A DNA stretch of 64,000 bases from Avena insularis. Its lineage: Eukaryota > Streptophyta > Magnoliopsida > Poales > Poaceae. Location of the stretch: the NCBI GenBank assembly GCA_023614405.1, contig CM042692.1, positions 118,475,503 to 118,539,502 of the forward strand, read 5' to 3'. Made by a program: the position numbers and the translations under genes. The stretch's first letter is position 1; the number at the start of each line of letters is the position of its first letter. Of this stretch, positions 12,278 through 23,522 are shown piece after piece. Under the pieces are notes generated by a model that did no database searches, was not told the origin of the DNA, and was given only the letters and a program-made list of their open reading frames with translations.

Positions 12278-12668
12278 ACTAGTAAGTATTGCAACTACAC
12301 TGGACTGGTTAACTAAAACTATCCACTGATTATGATATCAGGATGACTTATGCTATCTATATCGGACTAGTAAGTGTTGCAACTATAATGGAATGAATAA
12401 AACTGCCAACTATGTGAGTTCATTGGTTTGACTTCCTCGTTTGGTCTTGAGGGGGAAATACCAGGATGGGTATGATTGGTGTTAGTATTAGGTTGGTCCC
12501 AAATAGGTCTTTCTTATCCCTCTATAATAGCCGACAGTTGTATCAAGTATCTATAGGTTGTTTAGTGCATGCTTCACTGCCGCTTCAGTCCACCATACCT
12601 ATGTAGGCGAGAGCCGCCGAATTCTATACTCGCCGTGTACTGGCCTCAATACTGACTGCTCCCTTTTT
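12278..12668 (+). repeat. Forward partial LTR, right half
   Basis: This continues the LTR interrupted at 5409 and is similar to about 8965-9350 of the intact LTR. It includes the block ending in CTGGCCTCAATACTGAC and is then truncated at about 12668 by AT-rich DNA. The missing end of this LTR is present in the reversed copy at 2243-2640. Confidence 0.75.
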
Positions 12669-12840
12669 TATATATTCATCTCTTAATGTATTTGTAATGT
12701 TTTCTTTAATCTTTATTTTAATATGTTTTTTAAATCTAGTTTTCCAATAGTATACTTGTTTAATCTCTTGTACCTTTCTTCAAGTTCTAATTAATTAAAT
12801 CTAATCATTTTTAGTATATCTTTCTCTTTCACTATCTCGG
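12669..12840. other. AT-rich spacer, nothing recognised
   Basis: This very AT-rich stretch lies between the truncated LTR and the right 40-bp repeat. It has no repeat termini and no open frame of note. Confidence 0.5.
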
Positions 12841-12880
12841 GAATATATATGCTATTGTGATCCATCAAGTTTGAACTCAT
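12841..12880 (+). repeat. 40-bp direct repeat, right copy
   Basis: Perfect duplicate of 2204-2243. After it the sequence continues CAGGTGAAGC, whereas the left copy continues into the LTR. It marks the right limit of the composite insertion. Confidence 0.85.
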
Positions 12881-13608
12881 CAGGTGAAGCTCACATGTGT
12901 TGTTTGTTGTGTCGTTTTTGTCGGGTGGGTAGGGGTTCGAACTCCTCGCTACAGTGGCAATGGTGACGAGCGCCACCTCGTCCTCGTCCTCGTACACGGT
13001 GGAGCGGAGGGAGCTCGGCACGGTGGCAGAGAGGAGGAGCTTATCTAGGCAATCTGAGGGAGATCAGCACGGCATAGTCACGGGCGGAGGTGCTGCAGCA
13101 CCCTATAACACGAGCAGGTCCTTGTCGACCTCTTCCTTGCCCATGCCGCTCCCACGGAGTTCTGGGTTGTTCCCCAAGCACGAGCCAGTCATTCTCGACC
13201 TCCTCCTCCCCCCGCTGCCGCTGCGGGAGTTCCAGGTTGTTCCCTAGGCACGAGCGGGTTGTTCCCTAGGAGGTTCTGCTGCGTTGTACGGGGATGGAGC
13301 CGGGACGAGCTATAGGCTCCGGCCATGGCTGTGGCGGTAGTTTCTGGAGGCTAGGGATGGACGATGGGACTTGGACGTCGGCGCGTCTCGCCTCCTCTGA
13401 TCATGGAGCCGGCGGGGATCACGGATAGGAATTGCAGACATGAAGCTAGTGGGGATCGCGATAAGAATCGCAGAAAGGAGGCCCAAGGGGATCGCATATC
13501 TGGGATTCAAGATCATAGTTTTGAATCCATCCGAATTTGTAATGGTTTAATGTTACATGGGGTTATTTGTAAATTGTAATTTGAACTAACCCCACATCAG
13601 TTGTTTCA
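12881..13608. other. GC-rich unassigned DNA ending in MITE-like sequence
   Basis: The segment contains serine-rich or GC-driven frames at 12954-13247 that match nothing I recognise, and duplicated fragments around 13140 and 13230 sharing GAGTTC and TTGTTCCC. The last 100 bases have the AT-rich look of the interior of a Stowaway MITE. Confidence 0.35.
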
Positions 13609-13622
13609 GGACGGAGGGAGTA
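13609..13622. mobile_element. Right terminus of a Stowaway (Tc1/mariner-type) MITE
   Basis: GGACGGAGGGAG followed by TA is the terminal inverted repeat and target dinucleotide characteristic of grass Stowaway elements. I find no matching CTCCCTCCGTCC left end within the preceding 700 bases, so the element is truncated, or only its right end survives next to the gypsy fragment. Confidence 0.6.
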
Positions 13623-14045
13623 TTAGGAGTTTCTTAGGTCATGATGGATTTTATAGAAGGTTCACTAAGAATTTCTCAAAAACTACCAGACCACTAACCA
13701 ACCTTCTACAAAAGGATGTTGCTTTTAATTTTGACAAAAAAATTCTTACTACTTTCAACATATTAAAGAAAGCCCTTCTTAAAGCTCCTATTATAAAACT
13801 GTCTAATTGGAAGAAACCTTTTGATCTATTCTGCAAGGCTAGCCACGAAGCTGTTGGACCAATTCTTTGTCAGTATACTGTTGATGAACTCAATAGAATT
13901 CATCATGCTAGTCGCACCTTGGCGCTCAAAAGAATTACCCCATGGTAGAAAAGGAATTTTTCACTGGGTTTTCTCTTGCGATAAGTTTAGATCTTATATT
14001 ATTGACTCTAAGGTAAGGGTGCATATTCATTTTATTGGATTGAAA
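13622..14045 (+). pseudogene. Ty3/gypsy polymerase fragment: end of RT and start of RNase H
   Basis: The open frame reads IRSFLGHDGFYRRFTKNFS, then a TRPLTNLLQKD block, then PFDLFCKASHEAVGPILCQ. These are the conserved RT thumb/connection motifs and the start of the RNase H domain of Ty3/gypsy elements; family members usually have C-D-A-S where this copy has CKAS, so a catalytic aspartate looks lost. After about 13960 the frame shifts, with CDKFRSYIIDSKVRVH appearing in another frame. There is no active protein. It is the 5'-truncated remainder of the plus-strand element that ends with the LTR at 16461-17847. Confidence 0.85.
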
Positions 14046-14050
14046 TAAAT

Positions 14051-16460
14051 ACTTGAAAGGACTAACATTAAGCCAAGGATGATCTGTTGAACTATACTTT
14101 TGTAAGAATTTGATTTACAAACTCTCCTGAGGAAGGAAGAACCAGAGGAACCATCCATGGACAATGAGGAAATCGAACCACCTGGAGTAGTGTCATCCAT
14201 CTGCATACCCTCAGGTACTACAACTCCTAAAAGAAAATTTTAATTTCTCCTTGCAATGGTTTTAGCAATATCTTGCGACCAAGCTTGTTCAAAGGGAGAA
14301 AGAAATGGTTGATTCTGGAATTAAAAGGAGACAAAGGTACCCAAGTAAATTCATTTCCTCTAGATGAATAAGATGTTTGAAATGTTGATTCATCTTTGTT
14401 CTAGATGATTGTTTGCCTTTCCTATTCATATTTTTGGTTTCCTGGTGGTATGCCAAAGTAACTGCCAGTTTTACAAGTCTGGTATGAGCAGACAGTACGA
14501 CCAGACCCGCCCGTACCACTACTCGTTAAATGGTTAGTACCTCCATGTTGTTTTAAGGGTTTCGGTACGACCGCATCGTACAGGCGCACCCGACCATACG
14601 GCACGTCGTTACCGGCCTTATGGTCTCTTGTTTGTTTGGTTTTTTACTTGTGAAAAAAAGATAGAGATAAGTCGGCAATCACCAGTACGGTTGGACCATA
14701 CGGGCGGGTCCCGCCTGTACCACTTGGTCGGTTGATTTCTTGCCAACGTCAAACAAGTCAAGTTTTGGAAAAAGACCTGGTACGGGCATGCCATACGGGC
14801 GTCCACCCGTACCAGTGGTTGTTATAGTCTTGTTTTCTTCCTTTTTTGCTTATTTATTTCCTTATTTTTTGGGATTCTTTTCTTGGCTAACCCTTTTTCT
14901 TCTAGTATGAATTTTTTCCTATTTCTAACCCTTCATAAGCCTTTCAAAAAGTTTATTTTCCCCTTTGGTCAAATAGATCTTCCCCATGTCGCTCCTCCCT
15001 ATCAAGAACCTTGTAGCTATGTCTTACTCATGGAACATTGTTCAAGCCAAGGAGGATTGCCAGGGATCTTCAAAGATCACAGAAGATACCAAGGGGGTAG
15101 CAGCCATGCAGAAGAAAGAAGAACCTTGTGTAATCAGCTAGGAGCCGAAGATGGATTCAAGTTGATAGAGATGGTCAAGGATGGCCATAAAGTATTCAGC
15201 CTCATGGTGGGTCAATAATATGATTTTGAAGAAGTTCAACTTAATCCAAAGGAAGGCGGAGAGTCCTACTTGGAGAGACTGAAGCAACAAGGAGAAGAGA
15301 TCCAAGCCTCCCTAGACAAACTTGGTCGTTGAATCAAGAAAGTCGAGGTAAAGTCTCTAGGGTCCTCTAAACACATTGAACTATTGCATCGTTATCTAGA
15401 TCACATGGACCTGAAGATAATGAAAGGATTAGAAGCCAACCTCGACATCAGCCTCTAGTCCATCAATGCATAGAAGCTAACAATTGATATGCATAAGGCA
15501 CACGTGGCTCAATTGGAAACAATTAGCAAGCAGCGCTGAATTCGCATCATGATCCTAGAAGCAACAAACAAGATGATTCGTGCAAGCCTTTGTAATTTCA
15601 AGGCTTCTTCTAAAAATTAAGGAAACGCCATGGTATCGAATAATCGCAAGGGATTATTTGATACCACCGGCTTGATCCCAAGCTTGGGGGAGATCTATAA
15701 CACCTTGTAATCTATCTTACGGTTTTAGCATGTTTACTTTACTGCACGCATGTTAGGTTTTAATTCAAGAATTCTCATTAGTTACCTCATCTTCAAGCTC
15801 CCTCCTGTTCAAGGAACGAATTATATCTGTTGAGTTTCGACACTTTATGATATTTGTAGTAATCTTTTGATTCATGACCATTATATTAGATGATTGAATT
15901 AGATTGAGTGTAATGATATGTGTACAACTGTTATGATTTTAGGGTCTTCCACACTAATAAAAGTGTTGATTAAGATATGAGAATAAAAATCTTGGTTAGC
16001 ATATTATAGTCACAGGTTTGAGTTTACAAGATCCATAAAAAGTAGTGAGCATGATCAATTAGCTCTACTATATAAAAAAGAGGAGAAGAGAGATAAAAGA
16101 TCAGCTGTCAAGAGAATTTCAAGGCAAAATAATAGTACAAGCTTGAAAGGAGAAAAAGTATGATCATGAATCTTCATTACTCAAATCAAGTGCTAAACCA
16201 TTTTAACCTTATGATTATTTAATATGTCTAATCACTAAAAGCTTTTTATAACTTCATTAATACAAAAAAGGTGTGGAAGCCTCTAAGTCATGTGATGTGT
16301 AATGGTGTGATAAAACTCCTGGTGTAACTCTATATCTGATATTGTATTCCTTCAATTTTTGCCTCATTTATTGTAATGACTCGTGCCTCATGAACATGAT
16401 GATCTTGTTCATAAGCCACCATCTTGCTAGGGGACGAGCAAGAGTCTAGCTTGGGGGATT
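14051..16460 (+). pseudogene. 3' internal region of the truncated Athila-like element
   Basis: This links the polymerase fragment to the 3' LTR. It contains hairpin-prone repeats (14470-14820) and a degraded frame from about 14883 to 15620. The frame holds a stretch rich in charged residues, LERLKQQGEEIQASLDKL, suggesting a coiled coil; stops interrupt it at about 15217 and 15331. Its position after the polymerase matches the extra 3' ORF of Athila-type elements, but I cannot assign homology. Purine tracts AGCTTGGGGGAG (about 15680) and AGCTTGGGGGAT (about 16450) are polypurine-tract-like; the second directly precedes the LTR. Confidence 0.55.
14470..14820. repeat. Four imperfect hairpin-forming repeats, TACGGGCGGG type
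   Basis: Four clusters pair CCATACGGGCG-like and CCCGTACC-like half-sites. One, at about 14698-14722, is nearly a perfect palindrome: TACGGGCGGG, T, CCCGCCTGTA. Spacing is roughly 90-110 bases. The position in the 3' internal region parallels the 103-bp hairpin array at 35400-36000 of another Athila-type element, although the sequences differ. Confidence 0.55.
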
Positions 16461-17847
16461 TGATAAGTCCAAAATCGAAGCATATTTACCTTTTGTTTTT
16501 GCATAAGTAGAGTAGGGTTTTGGGTATTTTACTAGGTTTGCGCGCACCTTTTGTCCTTGTTTCAATAGGATCCTGGATTACTAAGTATCTTATGAACATA
16601 TCAATTGGCACTATCATATTATATTGTAATATGATATTTTTAAGTGATAAAAGTCATTTAATTGATTTATCTTTGCACCTGGGAGATTTACAGATGCATT
16701 GGAGGACGTGATCCTCCCATACGATGTGACAGCGTGACCACCTCGTCAAATACTTTGACCTCGCAAAGACGGATCACGGATCCGACATTCACAAAAACTT
16801 TTAGCCATGAAAAACCACACCAGAAAGGGATCTAGAGGGGGAGCTATGAGACGGGAAAATCCTTGCCGCTTCACGGGTCATTGGAGGACATCGTATCATC
16901 CCCTACATCATCAACCTCTGCATCACCATCACCACTACTATCCCCATCTTCCATTCATTATATATTTTTTGTAATTCCAGATTCAATTGTGGTTTGCACT
17001 AGATTCATCCCCATACTTTTATCCATCCATTTGATTATGATGATGTTGTTGATTGCTTCCAAGTGTGAGTAGTTTCCTTCATTCTTGGGGAGATGGAGAA
17101 ACCCTAGCACTATTATGAAATGAAATAAAGATGATCTATTACTTGTGTCTATGATCTATTGATCTATGATGTGTGTTTGATCTCTATCTTTAGATGGTAT
17201 GTGTAGTCTGCCACATATCATTTGCCTTCGGGTTTAAGGAAATGGGTGAAATCCTTTGGACATGTTTGGAAGTGTGCCCGGAGCTATTGTGACTAGAAGC
17301 ACCGGCTAGCAACCTGCACGGTTGAAGGAGGAATAAAGAGAGATTCACTAAGCTAATTATGATATCCATGGGGAGACCCTTAATTGCGGTGGTTTGTATG
17401 GTGACTGCTCTCAGACATCGTGATGGTTATTTAGAGATGACATCATTTTTGGCTCAATAAAGTGACTGCTATGAGCCTTGTACTGAACATCTTATTACGG
17501 AGCTCTCTCCACACATGTCATGACATAAGAAATAGGTTATCCTAATTATGATTAATTACATCATGCTAGTGGTGTATCCTAAATCCCCAAGAATGCTTTG
17601 AGCCTTATTGAGTTCAACCACCATTCCAAATGCTTTTGTTACTTGTTTTCTTTTACTTGTTTTAATTACTTTTCTATATTCAACCTAAAACCTTTCAAAC
17701 ACCATTTACTTGAAATCAAAGGCTGCTTACAAGTATCCTTTGGTAGATAGTGACGAGGGGCATAAAACTTAACCAAATAGCTCTCAGTGGATTCGATACT
17801 ATTATTTCGAAACTAGCTACAATCGATTTGTGCACTTGCAGACATCA
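16461..17847 (+). repeat. 3' LTR of a truncated Athila-like gypsy element
   Basis: It starts TGATAAGTCC right after a polypurine tract (AGCTTGGGGGAT) and ends GCAGACATCA. The terminal 60 bases (TTCGAAACTAGCTACAA...) resemble the LTR ends at 32677 and 40578, so the elements are related. Its length is 1387 bp. The next five bases are ATCGC, the possible target duplication, but the 5' LTR is missing and this cannot be confirmed. Confidence 0.8.
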
Positions 17848-17952
17848 ATCGCCCGAATTATCTTCATGCAACTTCGTGATCTGCGGTTATACAGAATAAT
17901 TAAGGGGTTGATGGCTCTGTGTATGGCGCCCAGAAAAGTGCCGGTGCGTGGT
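17848..17952 (-). other. Short internal remnant next to a minus-strand LTR, degenerate primer site
   Basis: This joins two unrelated LTRs. On the minus strand it would be the first internal bases of the element whose LTR is 17953-19511. GGCGCCCAGAAAA at 17925-17937 looks like a decayed version of the tRNA-Asp primer region (GGCGCCAGAAAA) seen at 30981. Confidence 0.45.
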
Positions 17953-19511
17953 TGATGTAGAGCTCGTTGGGAACCCCAAGAGGAAGGTATGATGAGCACA
18001 GCAAGTTTCCTCGATGAAACCAAGGTTTAATCGAACCAGTAGGAGCAAGGAAACACCACAAAGGTGTTACTAGCTGAGCTTTGGCAGGGCGCACTACCGG
18101 TGCTAGTAGCAACATGGAGACCTGCACAACACAACCACAGAACTTTGTCCCCAACTTGCGATGAGGTTGTCAATCTCACCGTGTTTTGTGGAAAACAAAG
18201 GATTAAATGTATCGAATGGAAAGAAGTAAACGTTTGCAGAAAGTAAACACAAATCAGTAAAAGATTGTAGATTGAATATAAAAGACAAGGACCAGGATCC
18301 ATAGTTCACTAGAGGTGGCTCTCCTTAGATAGATAACATGTTGGGTGAACAAATTACAGCGGGGCAATTGACAAACATCGAGAAAGCAATACATGCATAT
18401 ACTAATCATCTTGACTCCTTTGAGACTTGATTGGGCATTACATCATTATACATAGACCGCCATCCAACTGCATCTATGACTAATAATCCACCTTCAGGTT
18501 ATCATCCGAACCCCCTCCAGTATTAAGTTGCAAGCAACAGATTATTGCTTTACGAACTGCATGTAAAGTAAACAATACGATTGTTCTATGAACAAAGGAT
18601 TGTTGTTTTCTCCCTAGTAGCAACAGCACATCTAGTACCTTAGAGATTTCTGTCACTTCCCTAGATTACCAGAGGCATGAACCCACTATCGAGCATAAAT
18701 ACTAACTCTTGGAGTTGCTAGCATCTACTTGGCCAATATAGCTACTAACAATAGAAACCATGCAAGATCACAAATAACAAAGACATGATAGAATCAATAA
18801 TCAATCTGAAATAGCATCTCAATATCCATCGGATCCCTGCAAACACAACATGCATAATTACAAATAGATGATCTTGATCATGAACGGAGCTCACAAGATC
18901 TAAACATGAAAGCACAAAGGAGGAGAACAAGCCATCTAGCTACTACATGGATCCGTAGTCCAAGGATGAACTACTCACGCATCACACCGGAGGCTTGCAT
19001 GTTGATGAAGAAGGCCTTCAGGGTGAATTCCTCTGTCCGACAGGGTGCCGGGAAGAGCTTCAGATCCCTCCCGATCTAGGGATGGAGATGACTCTGAGAC
19101 TCTTCGTGGATTTTGATGATCGGTACTTAGGGTTTTGTCCCGAGGGCATCTTATAGGCGGAAGGGAGGCCGGGGGTGCAGGGCCACCACACCACCCCAGC
19201 CCCCCCTTGGCCGTGCGGCCAGGTGGTGTGGCCGGCCTCTGGCCCCTCTCCGTCTCGTATTCTGGCACTTGATGACTTCTGGAAAAATAGGCACTTTGGC
19301 TTTTGTCCCGTCCAATTCCGAGAATATTCATTTTCTGACTTTCCTAGAACCAAAAACAGCAGAAAATAGGCAGCTGGCACTGTGGCTCTTGTTAATAGGT
19401 TAGTCCAAGAAATCATATGAAAAGTACTCCAAAGTTGGAACAAAACACAAGAAAGTGGATAAAACTAACCATGGAACATAAAAAAATTATAGATACATTT
19501 GCAATGTATCA
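17953..19511 (-). repeat. Sabrina/WHAM/Fatima-like gypsy LTR, minus strand
   Basis: Read on the minus strand it begins TGATACATTGC and ends CTACATCA, 1559 bp. Blocks such as GTTGGGAACCCCAAGAGGAA, AAACCAAGGTTTAATCGAAC and TATCGAGCATAAATACT are, from memory, hallmarks of the abundant Triticeae LTRs usually called Sabrina, WHAM or Fatima; the exact family is not settled. A TATA-like CCTATAAG lies on the minus strand at about 19150-19157, with a GC-rich inverted repeat just upstream (19181-19233). There is no matching second LTR in the window. Confidence 0.75.
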
Positions 19512-19834
19512 GGGGTCATCTCATGTGCACAACTCATATGCAATTCAAAGTTTAGTTGAACATCTTACATGATTCCTAAACCATTCCTAAAATCCACCCC
19601 CACATACTAGTGTAACATAATCTTTTCCTTTCGTTGCTTTAAATAACCTACAAAAATGATACTTAAGTCAAACATCTGAACATATCTTTCTATAAGTTTC
19701 ATTTCATATATGTGAGGATATGTATGAATAGTACTCACACAACAAAGTTTTCAACCTCATCAGCATTATTAGCACATACCAAGTAACTTGGTTATATTTG
19801 TTGTGCATTAATTTTCTATCTTCCTTCTTTCCTA

Positions 19835-20700
19835 CTAGGCGAACACCATGGTTAAAACAGATTTTTCAACTTCTTTAGTTCTGCCACCCAGATTGGATCT
19901 TGTTTTACGATCAGGAATGTATCTTGAGCAAATTGCAAATGCTTCAGCCTTGTTCCTAATAGTACCCTTGAAAGTGCAAAGTCGATGTTCTATAGGGTAC
20001 ATCCATCCATACTTTACAAGACCTCTATAAAGTGCATCTTTAGGCAGATGAACAGCCAAATGCACCATCACATCAAAGAAGACTGGTGGATATATCAGCT
20101 CAACCTTGCATAGGATTTCTGCTATGTCCGTCTGAAGATGTGCTACAACTCTTCTATCCATAGTTTTGCTATATATCTTCCTGAACTTTTCCAACTCTGC
20201 AAGCACATTGTACAAATCCTTGTTCACTAAACCTCTAACACCAAGAGCTGAAAGCATTTTTAGTAGGATGTGGCAAACGTGAGTTTTCAACCATTGGAGC
20301 TTGTTACTCTCTACACTGATACAATTTTCAATGTTGGAAGCAAATCTAGATGGGAACTTCACACCTCGGAGCCAATCACAAAATAGTACCATTTTATTCA
20401 TCATCAAGGTAAATTCTACAGCTCAAAATTTGTAATGTTTTTCACCATCCCTATCAACTATATCTTCAGGATGCAGTGTTAACATTGAGTTTTTCAAAGT
20501 CAGGCCTAGGGTTATAGCTATCTTTTGTCTTGAATGGAATGTTGAGTAATGTGCCTATAATGTTGTCACATATATTTTTCTCCATGTGCATGGCACCAAT
20601 ATTATGTCAAAGCATCTTACCATCCCAATACGGCAAGTCCTACAGAGTGAATCCACGCTTATAAAATATTCTTAGTTCCTTTCCTTCCCTTGGGCAGTTG
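19835..20700 (-). pseudogene. tnp2: CACTA (En/Spm) transposase Tnp2 remnant
   Basis: The 190-residue minus-strand frame from 20407 to 19835 contains DIAEILCKVELIYPPVFFD, then MVHLAVHLPKDA, then YGWMYPIEHRLCTFK. This is the conserved carboxy-terminal block (DUF4218-like region) of CACTA Tnp2 transposases. Upstream on the minus strand, 20700-20500 still reads LPYWDGKML, then IGAMHMEKNICDNIIGTLL, another Tnp2 signature, but with in-frame stops. The transposase moves CACTA elements by cut and paste. This copy is broken, and no CACTA terminal repeats or subterminal repeats were identified around it. Confidence 0.85.
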
Positions 20701-21523
20701 CTACTACTTCTTCCCCTCTCTTCCTTTTGGATCATGCTCCTACTATTGGTGCATTAAGACCTTCGATCCGGATTACAGATGCAGTATAGTAGCTTTTTTC
20801 CTAGAAAATACCTAGGTTTATCGAACCTTGGGAAACACTTGATAAAAGGAATCGAGGAACTTCTACAAGAGTTTCTAATTAATTTTATTTTTTGTTTACT
20901 GGACGTTTCTAGTTTACTTTGTATCTTTTGGGTGTTTTCAGTGATAGAGATAGGCCAGGGTTGAAGATTCACCTGCAGCTATGCATACAAATGGGATAAA
21001 GATAAAGTTAAGCACATTCATGTGTAAAATTATCTAGTAGTGATAGGAATTGTGGTCAGTACATCCTTACCTACTAGAGCCCCTGAAACCACAGGTGACA
21101 ATAGTTTCTTCGCCCAACCGTCATACCATGAAACCACGGGTTACAACGACTATTAAGTAAAACAGACAAAAGCCTTAATATTAGAGATGTTACTATTAAT
21201 CCCAAGTAGATCACTAAGCGAATACCATACTTCCCCTTTCTGCCACTGGGGTTTCGCGTGTTAGACGTCATTCTCCACTCATCTCACCTCACACCTTGAT
21301 CAATCCGCGGGGTCTTGGGTACCTACAAGTCCTCGGAGCAAGGTAGATACGAAGATAGAAGATAACAAAGCACCTATTCAATCACTACACAATACTCCCA
21401 TAGAATTAGATTAGACGCTGCAAGGCTTCACCCTAACCCGCATCCAGTGAGGACTACTCACTCATAATAATAAGATCAATAATATGAATCATTGTTGAAA
21501 TACATAGATTGAAATCAAATATC
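20701..21523. other. Unassigned repeat-like DNA
   Basis: No coding motif is recognised. The stretch 21240-21500 looks like part of an LTR read on the minus strand (for example GAGTGAGTAGTCCTCACTGG in reverse complement), but no terminus or partner copy was found in the window. Confidence 0.3.
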
Positions 21524-22500
21524 AGGAGTAAATAATAGCGCTAGATTGTTTTGGCTCAAACTGCTATCTACATTGTCCAGATTCATTGCGTTCGTAGGAT
21601 GGGCACCAAAAAGGACACACAGCAACATCACAAAGGAGCACTGCTATCCTATGGCAGGCCCCACTGCGGGCCAGGGAAAAATATTCCCTACCACGTGTGG
21701 GTGTACCACGCACCGCCATACCCCGCATTGCTAGACGGTGGACCACACACGTGAACTTGGCCCGCCCTCAGCGTACGCGGGGAAGAACTCGCTCTGTGAG
21801 AGGCGTTCTTGGTGCGACATGTCTCCACATCCATTGAGGTGGCGAGACCCATTAGGATTCGACGTGACATGTGGAGGCACGGGAGGACGCGGTTTTTCGG
21901 TGGCCGAGAGCTGACCTAGCAATGTACACCATAGACGTATGTTGGTTTTCGCGGATGGTGTACATGTGAACTATGAACATAGGATATATATGGTCATTGG
22001 TTATCGCGTCCTTTAATGGCGTGGCATTATGGACCTTGGCCAGACGCTTTTTTCGCGGCAGAGAGCCAAAATGGTAGCGCAGGCTATGCCCCTGCGTGGG
22101 TTTTCGCGACCGTACTATGATCGAGATAGCATCATAGGCTATATACTTATGCTTGTTTTCGTGGATGCCTCGGACATGGCAGTGTGGGATCTTGCTAGAT
22201 GCATGTCTACGCAGCAGACGGCCGAGCTAGCAGCCTACAATGTAGGCATCCACAGTTTCCCATAGCGGAAACCCGACCTAGAAGAGTACACTATATAGGC
22301 TACCGCGTGTCCTCGCGACGACATAGTATGGTGGGTTCCGCTAAATGCATCTAGCCCTTGTAGAATGTACGCGAGGGTCTGGCTCTACCCCAAGACTCAA
22401 CCGTGTATCTATAAAACATCCCCTTCTTTGTTACTTCTCCTATCCTTTTTATTTTTATTCTTCCTCAATGCAACTTAGCTTCGTTGGCGTGATGTCCTTT
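21524..22500 (+). repeat. Class II-like element end, left member of an inverted pair
   Basis: Starting at GAGTAAATAAT, the first 250 bases are an imperfect inverted match to 44733-44480: both ends share GAGTAAATAAT, then GATTGTTT, then GGCTCAAACTGCTATC. Inward there are repeats carrying TTTTCGCGG/TTTTCGTGG motifs spaced about 80-110 bases. A TATA-like CTATAAAACA lies at about 22410-22419. The pattern fits a subterminal region of a Mutator- or CACTA-type element. The superfamily is not determined. Confidence 0.5.
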
Positions 22501-22715
22501 AGGTATCCATGCTCAAGCACTTGAATGACGGTATAGCCGTATCCGAGGCATTCTGGGTGCCGGCGTGGTTTATTTTAGGTGGAGCGGTGCTGCAAGAGAG
22601 GGCTCTCTGATGTACATTGCACCAATAGGACATCCATTTTGGCATTAGGAATTTAGGTATAGCTTTTAGGTTTCTCTGTAGGTTGTTTTTAGTGCATGCT
22701 TTTGCTTCCACTAAG
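22501..22715. other. Unassigned DNA between class II end and LTR
   Basis: The sequence continues the class II-like element up to the insertion point of the non-autonomous LTR element. CTAAG at 22711-22715 would be that element's target duplication, but its right partner is not visible. Confidence 0.35.
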
Positions 22716-23227
22716 TGACGAGAGGTGACCTCGGCAATGCCCATTGTTATAGATTTGGGTTTTAGGGAAAAGAGGTGTGCTGGTGATTTCGTTGGCTTAA
22801 CACACAAACAAGGGAGGAAATTTACCTAGGTTCAAGCCCTCATAAAGGAAACCCTACTTATTGCTTGTCTATTTGTACTATCAGTGGAGAGTACAAACTC
22901 GTTGAGTTGACTAGATATGATCTCACTGAGAGAGAGGGTGTGTGTATCGTAAGATTGATTGCCCTCCCTGGTGGCTCCTCCTAGCATTTATATGGGAGGC
23001 TAGGTCTCGAATCCTTACCCGGGTTGGTTACAAAGTGGAGGTAAACTCTAAGTTGAATAGCTCTTGGGATTTCCTTGTCTTGCATATACGGAGTCGGTGT
23101 CCTCGTGGGCTTTGTATCAGCTGAACTGTGTTGGGCTTTCGGACCTTGGCAGGTCATTGAGTGGGCCCTCCATTTGGGTGCACCATATATGTCAATAGTG
23201 GGCACCCGAAGGGTCATGCCCATGTTA
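22716..23227 (+). repeat. 5' LTR of a second, split non-autonomous element
   Basis: It starts TGACGAG and ends CCCATGTTA. It is a diverged homologue of the 486-bp direct terminal repeats at 58215-58700 and 61940-62426, with CpG decay at the end (CCCACGTCA became CCCATGTTA). It is followed by GTAGCCCCCGAG exactly as in the intact copy. Confidence 0.7.
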
Positions 23228-23522
23228 GTAGCCCCCGAGGGTCCACTCGAGTCATAGACTAGGGTCGAGTCTCCAAGTCCTTCTATTTAATGCGCCCTTA
23301 TGGTGGGCCCAAAGATTTCTTCGGATGTGTAAACAGTAAGTTCAATAAGTATGTTTCGATGGGGATAATGGTATAACGAGTCTGGTGCATCTAACGGATC
23401 AGGAACTAGTTAATTGCTCTTGTGCAAAAACATCGTACAGCTTCTCAAGCTCAAGTCCCCAGACTCGAATATGGTGCATACTAGCGTAATTTAGTTTGGG
23501 TCATGGAGATCTTATCGAATAC
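23228..23522 (+). mobile_element. Internal DNA of the split non-autonomous element, left piece
   Basis: This is collinear with 58701-58965 of the intact relative, including the palindrome-like ACTCGAGTCATAGACT and the block around GTCCCCAGACTCGAAT. It is interrupted at 23522 by the Athila-type element and resumes at 40584. No coding sequence. Confidence 0.65.

Noticed and set aside
12999..13015. CGGAGGGAGCT as a second Stowaway end
   Set aside because: Wrong orientation for the left end of the element ending at 13620 and no flanking TA.
12954..13247. 97-codon serine-rich frame
   Set aside because: GC-driven, no homology recognised, no splice or promoter context.
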